A DNA stretch of 64,000 nucleotides, from NCBI RefSeq assembly GCF_001949145.1, contig NW_019091406.1:1561385-1625384 (forward strand), in the 5' to 3' direction. This stretch comes from Acanthaster planci (Eukaryota; Echinodermata; Asteroidea; Valvatida; Acanthasteridae). Positions 24,497-36,600 of this stretch are shown here, piece after piece; within the stretch, counting starts at the first letter, position 1, and each line of letters opens with the position of its first letter. A program made the translations under genes and the position numbers. The notes below the pieces were generated by a model. The model ran no database searches and was not told where the DNA came from. It was given only the letters and a program-made list of their open reading frames with translations.

Positions 24497-25559
24497 GTCT
24501 AGTCACTCAGTTTTGGTCAAACTTCACTGACTAGCTTTGACATTGTCAGCTTTGAGAAACTGCATGAGAGGAAACATGATGGATTATTGCAAACATGAGC
24601 AACATTTTAAAGAAAAGTTACCTTTAAAAATAGAATTGGGACCTCAAACTTGGCAAGGAAAAAAAATGAAACTTCATCTTTACTTCATGAAAATTCTTTC
24701 AGTGGAAGACAGAGTAAAGTTAGCATAATTTGGGTGTTTTTTTTCTATGCTTGGGGACCCTGTCTGGTACTAACATGCAAAAATATAGTCTGAACTTGAC
24801 AAACTTAACATTGATATTTACACTCTATTACAGGTAACCTGGAAACAACAGAGGGAAATGGAGGGACGCAACAGACGTTTCGTAAGTTCTCCATTATGTT
24901 CGAATGTTTCGAGAGACAACTATTAATTATTTTTGCCTTCCGTAGAACTTGATGTCCAAGAATGAATATGTCGTTGGATTTTGACAGATTTAGGAAACGG
25001 CCGGTTGGTAGTTTTTTGTTTAACCTTTCATTATTCTCATACTAATTATGCGGAACCTTGAAAATGAAATACAGGTAAGAATAAAAACTTGTACTGTGTA
25101 GCCTTCTAAACAACAATCATTCTGGTGTTACATAACTTCACACAGTAAACATGAAAACTGAAAGTCAAGGCAGTGGATATCTGACCAGTTCACAGTCCAG
25201 ATATACACTTACTTCTGCAGATTATCATAAGATTGTGCTTTCGTTACACATTGATTCCGACATGTACAAGGGATTTGAATGACTGTTTAGAGCGTTGGGA
25301 AGGTGATGTTACACAAACAGAAAAGAATCGTATACTAAGCAGTTTATTGCGTGAGTGTCAAGAAAACAAAGACCAGGTTTGCCAGCGTTGTCTAGAGAGA
25401 AAATATTCTTGGATCTGGAATGAGTCAAACCAAATTACACAGAATTTTTGGCTAAACAAGTCATTCCATGCAGTGGTAGAATGAGGCTGCCACCTGGGAC
25501 AAAATCACGACAGCCATGATCATTCATTCCCAGAGCTATCTCATTCCATAACTCCAATT

Positions 25560-25855
25560 TTAAACTTTTAATAGGTAATGCAAATGTAACACACACATGT
25601 ACGTGTTACAATATCTTTTTTTCATCATTTTTATGACCTGTACTTAGTTCACATATGGATATTTTTACTGTTTATTTTCACTATTTTTATTTTACTTGTA
25701 TGATTCCACTGTAATACCCTGTAATAGTTTGCTCCGCTGTTATTGTTACTGTATTGAGGTTTTGTTTTAATATGTTGCATTGATGTTGTAAACCACTGAG
25801 CAATCTCATTTCATTTATGGAGTAATAAAGTTTTGAATTGAATTGTTGAATCTCA
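25560..25855 (+). mobile_element. Possible LINE 3' tail (CR1/L2-like)
   Basis: An AT-rich segment ends GGAGTAATAAAGTTTTG and then TTGAATTGAATTG, a poly-A signal followed by a short tandem tail of the sort seen at CR1/L2-type LINE ends. No reverse-transcriptase reading is visible. Confidence 0.3.
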
Positions 25856-26963
25856 CGATACTTGTTATTCCTTTCACGATTTGCGGCTCTAAGAGTTTTT
25901 TAGGGGAAAAAAGTCAGAAGTTGCACTTACATACGAATTCAGAGTCAATGTAGGTAGGGAAGTGGACCAACATTTGTCTTGGTAAAATTTATAAATATCT
26001 CATTCCAAAAATTCGGCATAGTTCAGTTGATGTGGCAGTACAACAGCAAAACAATATCAGAACCATGAATCAATCTAACATCCACTGCCTTAGGAAAAAT
26101 CATCCAGAACTCTAAGGATCACAACAAGAAAACTAGGAAAATATCGAGCAATGCAAGTAGGAAAAATACTGGATACAAAATATTCAATTTAAAATGTGGA
26201 AGACAGTACTAATCAGTAGTACAGAATAACAGTGTGAACTTTTGGGTCACAGGTAAATGGTAGTTGGTACGGAAAGTTTTACATTCTGTCAATATGTCAA
26301 GGACTTGAACCACATTACGGTAACATTTCAATACCAGCTGTAAATATAATGTGTGACCACATGACTTAAAATATACACACGGTATTAGCAGGCCCAACCG
26401 CAAAAACTTAACTTATTACAATATTGGTATTAAGTATGTTTGGCACAGAGTACTATGACCTCAAAAAGTAGAAATAAACTTAAATCAAGGTTAAATGGCA
26501 AAACAAAGGCAACAAAAGGTGCCGGGGTATCCTGCAATTGAGCAAAAAAAAAAAAAATGGGCCTAGGCCTAAATGTGTAACAACTCATGAACCTCTGTAC
26601 TTTTTTGACCACCTGTCACACCTGTTCTCATCTACATGTACATGTATATCTGTTGACACACTTTGATACATTCATGACATTTGGGACCCAGTCATGCCAG
26701 TTGTCATTTTAATTTAAAGTAACTTAGCGAAGGGAATCTGGACATGGGCATGGTGGGCATGCAATAGGAGCAAACATGGCAAAGCATGGCCATGGCCTGA
26801 TTGTGGCGGCACACAGTGAGCATCAGGTGAGCGAAGGCTCAACTGCCAGTCCCTTGACATGGCTGCGCTGAGGCGCTAGCCATTGCTACTATCATGGAGG
26901 AAGGACACAAACGCTAGCTAGCTGCATTAATGCCAGCTAGCTGCATTACATGTGTAGCCTGTA

Positions 26964-27168
26964 CAGTCGATTCTCGTTACAAAGAACACTGTTAATGTGT
27001 TACATGTATAACAAAATACTGATTTTACTTTCAGGAATCCCAATTTCTTGAATTGTTATGTGTTTCTTTGTTTTGTTCAATCCTTTATAACAAAGTCCTG
27101 GTTATTACAAAGTACCTGTAATTTGTCTGGTCTCTGCAACTTTGTTATAAGTTAACGAGAGTCGACTG
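26964..27168. mobile_element. pogo/Tigger-like MITE (205 bp)
   Basis: The ends read CAGTCGATTCTCGTTA and, inverted, CAGTCGACTCTCGTTA, and TA flanks both sides. CAGT-CGA-CTCTCGTTA ends are typical of pogo/Tigger elements. Inner parts share ATAACAAAGT-like words. No coding capacity. Confidence 0.7.
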
Positions 27169-27379
27169 TACATACTGTCTGACTGTAGGCCTACGTACAT
27201 GTAGGCAAACGAAACCGCACCGACATGACGGGAGAATTTCCTGACATGTCTGAGGGTTGCTGAATTTCAAGCCAGCTTATTCTATGGCCAGCAAAACTTG
27301 TCTGGACCTGTGTGATCTTATATAAAAGAGTGTAATCACATCTTAACTGATTACTTGAAAACAATATTCACCTCACGAC

Positions 27380-27490
27380 ACTTCCAAGATTTTCGGGTCG
27401 CGCGCCATTTTAATTGGTTTCCTCCCACAATGCCTCTAGAATTTCCCAGAATGCACCAGTAAGAAGATGGCGACGCCCATATACATGTAC
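27380..27490. promoter_or_regulatory. Probable shared CEP152/RALBP1 divergent promoter
   Basis: A CpG-containing stretch in otherwise AT-rich DNA holds, in order, an E2F-like GCGCGCCATTTT (27400-27411), an inverted CCAAT box (ATTGG, 27413-27417), two ZNF143-like words CCCACAATGC and TTCCCAGAATGC (about 27424-27454), and a YY1-like AAGATGGCGAC (27464-27474). Such clusters are typical of TATA-less housekeeping promoters, often bidirectional. RALBP1 starts 0.3 kb to the right and the CEP152 start codon lies 2.9 kb to the left. The transcription start sites are inferred. Confidence 0.55.
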
Positions 27491-27776
27491 CTGTCCATGT
27501 ATACCATGGAACCTGAAGATTAGATTACGTTACTCTGAAAAGATATCATTTGGGGCCAGTTTCATAAATTGTTATCAAAACTGACATTCTGGTGGACAGA
27601 TGAACTTCCACTTCAAGTTTCAGTCTAGGCCTATTCGGAAATCTAAGGATATCCTTGTGAAAAACGCAAACGTTGGCTGGTCATGCTGGATGGTGAACAT
27701 ATGCTGAAGGCTTGAAGCCCGCTGCTGCTGCGTGTGTGCCTACTTTATTAGGCTCAAATATCATAATTTCAGCTTG

Positions 27777-30700
27777 ATGATGAGTTTCGACCCAGAGCAA
27801 GTTAATGAAGCTAAATTTCCAGGCTTGTCTGGTAGCATGCAGGACGAAAATGAATTTAGCCAGGGTAAGAACTAAGACTAAAAACTTAACTTAAGCAAGT
27901 CCCTGTTTATACATGTACATGTATGACCATTGACTATGTAACCAAAGTATGATCACTACCTCCATGGTATGATGTAGGCCTAGGCCTACATGGCCTAATT
28001 CTTAAAAGTTAAATCTTATTTGGCATAGGCCCCCAGCCCGAGAAAAAAAAAAGGACATCTTTCAATTCTTTGTTTAGCTTCCCCACCCGCTTCTCATATT
28101 TGGGGAGGCACTTCAGTTTTTCTTAATGTTTGTAAAATTAGTGAAAAACAGTGAAAATATCAACTAATTGATGGCCTACTCATGTCTCAACTAACTTAAG
28201 ACTCTGTTGGTGACTACCGTGTTATCTCCAATTCACACATACCTATACGAATTTTACTGTGGCTGCAATGCCTATTGACAATTGAATTTATGGCAGTATT
28301 GGAAAAAAAACAACCCCACCTCCTTGTTTTGCAAAATCATGGATTTTCAGCCTTCACCATTTTAACCAGCTAAATATGATTAAATAATAGGCCTATTTAG
28401 CTGGCTACAAGTGAACAGGGCCCGTGTTGATGCATATACACGAGTAAGCTTTAAAGATTATTAACTTACCGCCAGATTTCAAGCAGGGTCTGTAGGATAC
28501 TGGAAAGCTCATGATCATAAACCATCTGTATACATACATGTACATTTATCTGGAAAGCTCATGTGAAATGCTCCCAGCTGGGTTTGATTCCCAGCAATCA
28601 CTTTTTCTATCCCCCCAAAATGAAGAATATTTTTCTTTTTTATTTTTAAATTAACTGCAACATTTAATTACACGGTATTTACATTAATTTTTTTCTGATT
28701 CGTTGCTCTGGAGGATCTTTTTAAGGAAAAAGTCCAAAATTGTAAAATGGTCTGATTCCCAACCTGTAAAATTAAGTCCGAATTACTATGTTGTCACAGA
28801 ACCAGACTAAGATTTGTCACGGTAAGTATGTTCAAGTCCCCAAAAAGTTGCTCTGTACGTCCAGCTAAATATCATTTTTGCATATTAGACGCCGATGGCT
28901 AAATATCCACAACTTTTTCAGAAACCGGGACGTTTCACATGTTTTTGTTAACTAGGCCTTTATAACAAGGCTGTGTAAAGGTTAAAAATTAAAACAGGTA
29001 AACTGTCATTGTAAAATTCCCCTAGTTTAATAATGCAGAATTGCAGATTGTGACTGATTTTTATGGTCGCCATATCCATGTTCATTTTGAATTCATTATG
29101 ATGATCTCATGTTCATATTGTTGACATATTAGAAATACATTGTATTTAAATCATCTCTTGTTAGTAGAGCTTGTGTTTGTTTCTGTTGTATGTTAAACAG
29201 ACATTAATTCTTCAGAAGCTTGCATACTGGAGAATGTGCGGTGTGAGTGGCTCAAATGTAATTGACATGTGAACCAACTCAGGATTGAGGAAACTAAAAT
29301 TGTGCGAGTTCTGAATTTACCTTGAAGATACACGTACACCTGTACCTACGTGTACAGTAGGTGTGTACAATGTACATGTACAGTGTATACTATAGTGATC
29401 AGGGAATGTCTGAAGAATTCCGTAAGGGCATCACTATTTCGGGTATCAGCCACCAGAAAGTAATAACATGCCCTTTGCCTCTACCCTTGTTCCAGATCCC
29501 TTCCTGCATGTTCTGTAATATTTTAGCATGTTTACTGTATGGTGTTTTTGCATGTCACTGATGATCATTTGAAATACAATGTACCTGTACATGTCCCTGT
29601 AATTAGCAATTGGCATTATTGTTCATTGCATGTAATTCATTGCGATCCGACTGTTGTGGCAATCAAAGTGTACTGTTTACGCATTCTTGACAAGATTGCA
29701 CCATTGCTTATTTTAACAGTGGAAAGTAAAATTTGCAGTCCTCTTTCATTATTTTTGCCTTAATAATGTTTGCCACTAATAATGGTCAGTCTTATCTTCT
29801 TAGAGAAAAATCAAAGACGATGTACATGTATGTACATGTAGACACATTTGTTAAAAATAAATTTGATTTCAAGAAGTTCATTGCTGCGTATTGCTTTCAT
29901 GCATACTGTAAGCAGTAAACATTTCCAAAAAAGTGAACTGATGCTCATTTAATGGACTGTACACGTACCTTTTGTGTGTCACCAGTTGATTTTTTTAATC
30001 ATTGACAGGTTTCTGAGGTGCATTGAAAATAAGACAGGTACAGTTTGCCTTCAATGGCAACAAATGTTTGATCTTTTTAGTTTCTCTCCTGCACTTTCAC
30101 TGTCACTTCTGATTTCCTGGTTTGCTTTCTAATGCCACACATCGTTTTTCCTGTATCAGTTCTGCCATGGTGATGGTGAAATCATTGCCAGGGATATACA
30201 GTGCATGTGTATGCTGTTAATTGTTTTCCAAGCTGTCAAATTTACACTAACTCAAATCAAGGACGGATCCAGAACCAGCGGGCGTACTTTGGGGATGTCA
30301 GAAATTTGGATTCTTTATGTGTCCTTTTATATGGCCATTTGGAGTGTTGAGGCTATATTTTGGAGCTTTGGCAAGGAAGGGAAAGGAAAACGAATAAAAT
30401 AACTGCCTTTCTCTTGGTATCCCCTCCCCCATTTTTCACTCTGGGGGAATCCCCTGGATCCACCCTTGACCCAGTTTGGTTTTTTGTAATAAAAATGTGC
30501 ACATCGTTTCACTTCTTGCTTACAGCAGGGTAAAATCTTGTGTGTGCTTTTCTTCTAACAAACCATTCTCTTCCTTCGGTACATCACTTTGTAGTTTTGG
30601 GGTACCAATGATTAACAAAGTATGACTGACAGTAGTAAAAGATAACCAATAAAGTGTCAAAACATATAATGCAACTATTCAAGCACTTAATAATAATATG

Positions 30701-33668
30701 ATATGTGGTGCAACGTATGGAAGGTTTACGGTAGTTAGCCGTGGAAGTTCATCTCGTTTTTGATTGCATGGTTCTGAGAAGAACCAGTTATCCACCTTGA
30801 ATGGAAGCACCCCCTCGTTGGTTGAAAAGAGCCATGTTGGTCAGTGGTGTTCATTTTGTTGGTAGGGGTGTGACCCTAATGCATGCATTTCACAGTCGTT
30901 CTTGAACCAGCAAAGTTCAGTTCCAACCAAAAGAGCCTCCGTTGCAAAGAAAGTTGCGCCCTCTCTTGGTCCAGCTCGGGGCTCCGCTCATTACAATTCA
31001 AACGGTGGGCTCTTGTTGTCATCAGGTCATCTCTTTCAATTCCATGGTGTTAGCGCAAACCTTCCATATAGGTACATGTAGTTTGTTTATGTCCACCGTT
31101 CAAACCAGCTGTCCCGTTTTATGTGCAGTACTTTAAATATAACATGAAAATCTCTCACCCTGAAACTAAATTCAAATGTGCATTTTGAGGCAAAAGCTGT
31201 TGTGAATTAAAGATGAACCATCTGCAACTTTGGCCAATCATAGAGGGTGGTAAGGCAATGTTTGAGAAAGAGGGGAGGGTCTATTAACTCAAGCTGTGGC
31301 CCTCTTTGAGATCTGGATACCCTGCAGAAAGCATCGATACTGAAACTAACGCCCTCTTTTTCATAATCCTGTATTGACAGTGGTATTCTATAAAAATCTA
31401 CTCAGGCTTAGGTTTTAAACACTTGCGATGCACTTACACGTAAGTAGTAAAAAGCAGTAGTAACAGACCTGACAAAGCCTTCAAGCAAAAGCATATGCGT
31501 ATATACATGTACATGTGCACAATGGTGGGGTGAGATATAGATGTAAATAATACATTTCACAGGTGCTTTAATTTCCAAGTTCTGTTGACAGAAGACAATT
31601 TTAAGGGTACAAGTGCATGTAATACTGAAATTTTTCCCCGTTTTTTGGCTATGAAACTTCTTCTTTTTTCCCCAAAGAAAGGATTTTTTTTCAATTTTCT
31701 CATCTCTTAAAAATCATGACATTGACAGTGAGAATGAACTAGAAAAAAGATCAGACAAGAGAGAAATTGGCCGTCCTGAATTTTTGGTGCACACAGATTC
31801 TGAATGCAGCGATCGGGAGCTTTTTAAGAGCAAAGACAAGAAGAAGGACAAGAAGAAAGACAAGGAGCGAGGTTACAAGACATTTGAGCCAATGGAGACC
31901 CACTCCGAAGATGATGACGATAGGTACCAGGCTGTGTTGATGAGTTTACACTTGGTGAAGTTTTGAGCATAATTAAAGGCACACATTTCTTTAATAAGGG
32001 AATAAATATGTGCTTGGCTGGTCTTCAACGTGTGTTTAAGACTGGCTCAGGAGAATGGACGTGCCTAATGCCCGAGTCGCTGGGTATTATTGGTGTTCAT
32101 TCTCCTGAGCTGGTCATAAACATTAGTTTTTAGACCGACCAAGCACATATTTATTACCATTAATAAATGCAGTTTCAGTCAGAGAGTCAAAAGAAATCAG
32201 TATTTGTTCAATAATTTTATTTTCATTTTCCTGAACACCCCCGTCCATTTTATGGAATACTCGTTGTGCAAGTGGACCAGAAGAATCTCCTTAAATACAT
32301 GTGTAGACTTGGCATGCACGTGGCAAGTTCTGCGTGCCACGGTGCACACAGACTCTTGACCGATAGGAATGGATGAATCTGGTATCTAGGTGCCAGCACA
32401 TTTTTATGCAGTGGGCATTACAAAATGGCTGCATGCATTCACTATAAAATGTTAATACATGGTCATGTTGCATGTTGAATATGGAAACTGTTTAATGTAT
32501 TTATGAATGCTAATTTATCAGAATTACATGTGCAGCTCATGCTGTGAACACTCATGAATGATTAGTTAACCCTAACTTGGCCCTTTTAGCTTAGACAATT
32601 CTCAGTCCTTCAAAATCCTCAAACTGCCTCTATTGAAATATTGGATACAGCTTCAATCCTCCAAAATCTCCCATTATTTCTTGATTATGTTCCTTGGAGG
32701 GATGACCACTGCCTCAATCTTTCAATATTCTCAGGAGATTCTTGTAACTATGTCTTTAGGCAGTGTGAATGGTTTTATGGAGCGGTATGGATGATACCAT
32801 GTATATGTTATGAGCCAGACGTGAATTTATGTGTGGCAGACCATAACATGAAGTCTAACCCAAGACCTTGACATAGTGCATTTCCTGCACTGAACTCAGA
32901 ATTTTGGCTGATTGAGGAGGGTTAGGGTTACAGCTTGCAATTTCACAACAAATAGTTTCCTAGAAACATTTGATTCAACTCCTTCACCAGGAAAAAATCT
33001 TCAAAACTTTCTGAAATTGTGGTCCTTTTTTAACATCATCATCAGACAAGGGCGTAGTGTGCCCGTGATCATCTCCTCAAATTACACACAACAGTTGTAG
33101 CAGGTCCTGCTCCCATCACAGCACGGTTTTAAACATGTTCATCCCAGAAGTCATTTCCCGATTCTTAAAAGTCAGCTGCTGATGGTGAAGCTTCATTTGG
33201 TGTTACATGGTACTGATGACCCAATAGAATTTTGTTTTTTGAGTCGCTCACCCGGTCTTGAAAGCATTTAGTCTGGTAGCAAAAATTCCATTAACTCTTT
33301 AAAAGGCTTGTGTTTGACAGTTGCATGTACATCTACATGTATGTGAGGCCAAGACTCAGTTTGTTCCGCCAAAATATTCTGACCCAAACAACAAGGAACA
33401 TGACACACTTTCAATGCATTGTACAGAGGCAAAAAGAAACGGAGCAGCATCTTTCGATCCCGGAAGACCAAAGCCCCCAAGGAGAAACACAAAGACAAGG
33501 AACTGCCAGCCGAGGAGAAGCAGAGGGAGAAAGAGATGAAGGCCGAGAAGAAACGGAGCAAGAGCAAGGAGCGAGAGGCCAAGAAGGAGCGGAGCAGAAC
33601 CAAGGACCGGGAGAAGTTTGGTCGCAAGAAGGCCCACACCATCAGCAACGTACCTGCAGCAAAACCAG
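27777..33668 (+). CDS. RALBP1: RALBP1 coding exons 1-3 (N-terminal basic region)
   Basis: The exons are 27777-27864, about 31743-31923, and 33427-33668. Exon 1 starts with a double ATG and includes NEAKFPGLSGS, like the human TKFPGLYR. Exon 2 holds a KDKKK-repeat and THSEDDDDR. Exon 3 has KKKRSSIFRSRKTK followed by alternating K/E/R, like the human KMKRSKGIHVFKKPSFSKKK region. The exon 2 acceptor is uncertain: CTAG at 31741 fits the exon 1 phase, while CAG at 31728 has a better sequence but would need another exon upstream. A candidate acceptor (TTTCAG) sits just before the first ATG, suggesting a spliced 5' UTR. Confidence 0.8.
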
Positions 33669-36600
33669 GTGAGATTTTATTCATGTAGTTTTGGGGAGCT
33701 CAATTGGATCAGGAATAAGCACCCTCTTCTCACCAGAAAATATCACTTGTATTCATTTGCCAAGCAGGAATCAGCACATTCCTTGATGGGAGAGTATTGA
33801 AGTTTTTGGCTTCAACCGAAAGTAGCTCTAGCTTCCATGCTGCTCAGAATTTTTGGCTGTGAAAAGTTGCATCTTGAGGAAACCCCGAGTATGGTTAAGA
33901 AGATCACACGTGCATCAGTGAAACTCACTGGCAACTGGACCCTCTTCCACAGATCTGTGCAATATTGCCAGCTCAAGCCAGGTAAAGTCACAGCACAGCA
34001 CAGGTGACTAGACCTGATCTGGTTTTTGATCATAGGGAATGCTCTGTGATTCATTTCCAGTTGAAATCAAGCCGGTGTTTGGGATACCACTAGCCGAAGC
34101 AGTCGAGCAGACCAAGATGTACGACGGCGTCGAGTTACCCAAGATTGTGCGAGAGTGCATTGACTTCATTGAGGAATTTGGTCGGTATTTCTCAAAGTGC
34201 AGGAATCTGGATTTCACTGACATAATGGGCACAATCTTCTTTGGACAGAATTTTTTTTCATTTGCCACTGTCCATGCATAGAGAAAAGTGGTCTTCCATA
34301 TTAGCCTCAGTGTAAGTTGGAAATGATGATGACAACAAAAATTTTGTCTTCCTGAATTTAAAATTTTGCAGACCAAATTTCAAACCGCAGTCTGTCTCTG
34401 GGCAAGCAAGATTGATGGGCGGGCTCGTTCCCCTCAGGTGTGAGAGTGCAAAAAACCCAAATACACAAAATTAAACCAAAACAAAAAATCTCAAAACAGA
34501 GATGCTAAACCAGAATTTTTACTATCGACGTGGAACTCTTGACAGGTATGAACCATGCAGGCATCTACCGCCTCTCGGGGGTCAAGTCCAAGGTGGAGCT
34601 CCTCCGCAGCTGCTACAACCGGAATGAGGAGGTGAACCTGACAGGACAAGACCCAAACACCGTGGCCAGCCTGCTCAAGCAGTACCTGAGGGAGCTACCG
34701 GAACCCCCACTGACCAAGGCGATGGCACCCAAGCTGGAAGAGGCAGCCGGTAAGAGAAATTCACCAAGGCCTTTAAGCCACAAGAAGGAGAGAAGATGGA
34801 CCCCTCAAGGTGTAATGTGTAGAGGGTTTCTGTAAGGGAACATGTGCTCTCTAGCACTCTCCAGTTTTAGAGGGGGTTGAAAACGTCAGAATCGTACTCC
34901 TTGGAAAGCCTACAAAATCGGGCAGGGACACACAAGCCAGTTCAGCTTTTGGTCCAGGCTGGAATTTGAATGCAGGTTGAAGTTGAGGAAAGTACCACAG
35001 AGCCCACCTGACTTCCCAAATCATTCGCTCTTTTATGTGGAACTTTAACTCAAATGCACAAGACTCCTGTGGGGTGATCCTTGAACCCTCCCAGATCCCA
35101 TAGAATCAGGAGGTTTCAGAGGCATTAGCAAGGTTGAGGGACGTGGAACCCAGTATCTTCTGTTGCACATAGGTTTGTTGTCCCCATGAATGCTAATCAC
35201 CTCACCAATTAAGCCCTTTTCACACGACGACAAAAAACTCGCAAGGTTTGAGAAATTTTCTCATGCGTGAGAAATCTTACAAAAGTGCTATCGTGTGAAA
35301 GGTCGGCAATGCTTGAGAGTGACAAGCATTCCCGGTGAATCCTTGAGATATTTTGGAGGAGGTCCGGACCTACAACAAAATCTTCCACTAGCGGAAGATT
35401 TCTCAAGCAACCCATGAGAAACAGTTGTGTGAATGGACGCACTGTTTATTGTACAACGTCCCCAGCGATAACCTACACAGTGCGCATGTGTAGTGCCCTG
35501 TCACCCCACACAGCATGTGCGCCCTTTTAGTCCGATACCTTTCTCTGTAGCGTCGTTTCAGGTATGTCCAGTGATCGTGGCACTGCTCGCTGGTGTGATC
35601 GGGAACATCTCCCGTGACTTCTTGCCACACATGGGTATTGTGGACCATGCTGTCCATTTTTGCCTTAATCGCGGCGTTTCCATGGCAGTTATAAGGCTGA
35701 GAGTCTCATCATACTCCCAGCCCTTTTTGGAACTTTTCTGCTTCTTGGTACTCCCCAAAACATCGGTTTCGGGAGAAAGTTTTTTCATCTGCAAGTTTGA
35801 CTCTGCCGATGTAACGTCAGCCATTTTTCATCAGTGCTCTCCAACCTTTGACCTCACATTGTGCTGGTACTAGCAGTATTTGCCCTCAGTAAGTGTGGAG
35901 TTCACTGGCAACCTGTGGAATAAGCGTTCGCGTCTCAAGGAATGCTTGCAAAATGTTACACGGTGCCGTGTGAAAGGATACGATCGCGGTTTGTAAAGTA
36001 AACAATCCCTGCTCCGAAATCGTGCCTCAAGCCTTGCGAGTTTTTTGTCTTCATGTGAAAAGGGCTTTAAAAAAACAGGGTTGCACAGGTGGTAAGGGCA
36101 AAAGCTCTTACCTCTCACCGCTGCGATCGGGGTTCGATTCCCAGCCCTGGCCACATGTGATTTATGGTTGTTTTTTGTTTCTTACCGACATGCTACAAGG
36201 TTTTTTTTCTCTGGGTTCTTCTGTTTTCTTCTCTTCACAAGAATCAAGACCTTTGATCTCTGGCCGTTTTCCATATTAGTCGTTGGATGGCTACCTGAGT
36301 CTTTTCTGTATGCTTTCAGTGCGTCCATGATGTAGTTGTGTCCATTGCAATTCAGTCTTGTGTCTGCAAGCAAGGATGGTTAGTCTCCACCCCTCCAAAT
36401 AAAAAACCCTTTCAACTCGGTGTCACCTAAAAGGGTTTTCAAATGATGTCCGTGTGTTTTGTAAGTGAACGTGTGGCTATCACAATCAATGTTTGTCTCT
36501 TTCTTTCCCTTGTCCAGCCATCACGGACATCAAAGTCCGAATTCCCCAGTTCCAGCATTTGATACAGCTCCTCCCAAAATGCAACTACACCCTGCTGTCG

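Larger units (their letters stand above)
24497..27379. other. CEP152 5' intron / intergenic stretch
   Basis: I see no convincing exon here. The stretch probably contains the 5' intron of CEP152. It holds a LINE-like 3' tail (about 25560-25855), a pogo-like MITE (26964-27168), a GCTAGC-rich direct and inverted repeat near 26918-26955, and scattered ACATGTAC words. An 83-codon open frame at 25233-25484 has no recognisable family and no exon-like base composition. Confidence 0.5.
27865..31742 (+). other. RALBP1: RALBP1 intron 1 (about 3.9 kb)
   Basis: AT-rich, with ACATGTAC words, a B-box-like GGTTTGATTCCC near 28580 that may be a SINE remnant, and the 30716-31072 element. A small extra coding exon is not excluded, because the exon 2 acceptor is uncertain. 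Confidence 0.5.

Noticed and set aside
25233-25484. 83-codon plus frame between CEP152 and RALBP1
   Set aside because: No family resemblance and no exon-like composition; close to a LINE-like tail.
28570-28600. SINE remnant with GGTTTGATTCCC
   Set aside because: A single B-box-like word without a recognisable A-box or body.
36070-36145. tRNA gene, because of a good B-box
   Set aside because: No clover-leaf can be completed and the body continues into a SINE tail.
35870-36154. 94-codon minus frame beginning MARAGNRTPIAAV
   Set aside because: It runs across the SINE and the end of the Harbinger derivative; the reading is a chance product of the B-box region.
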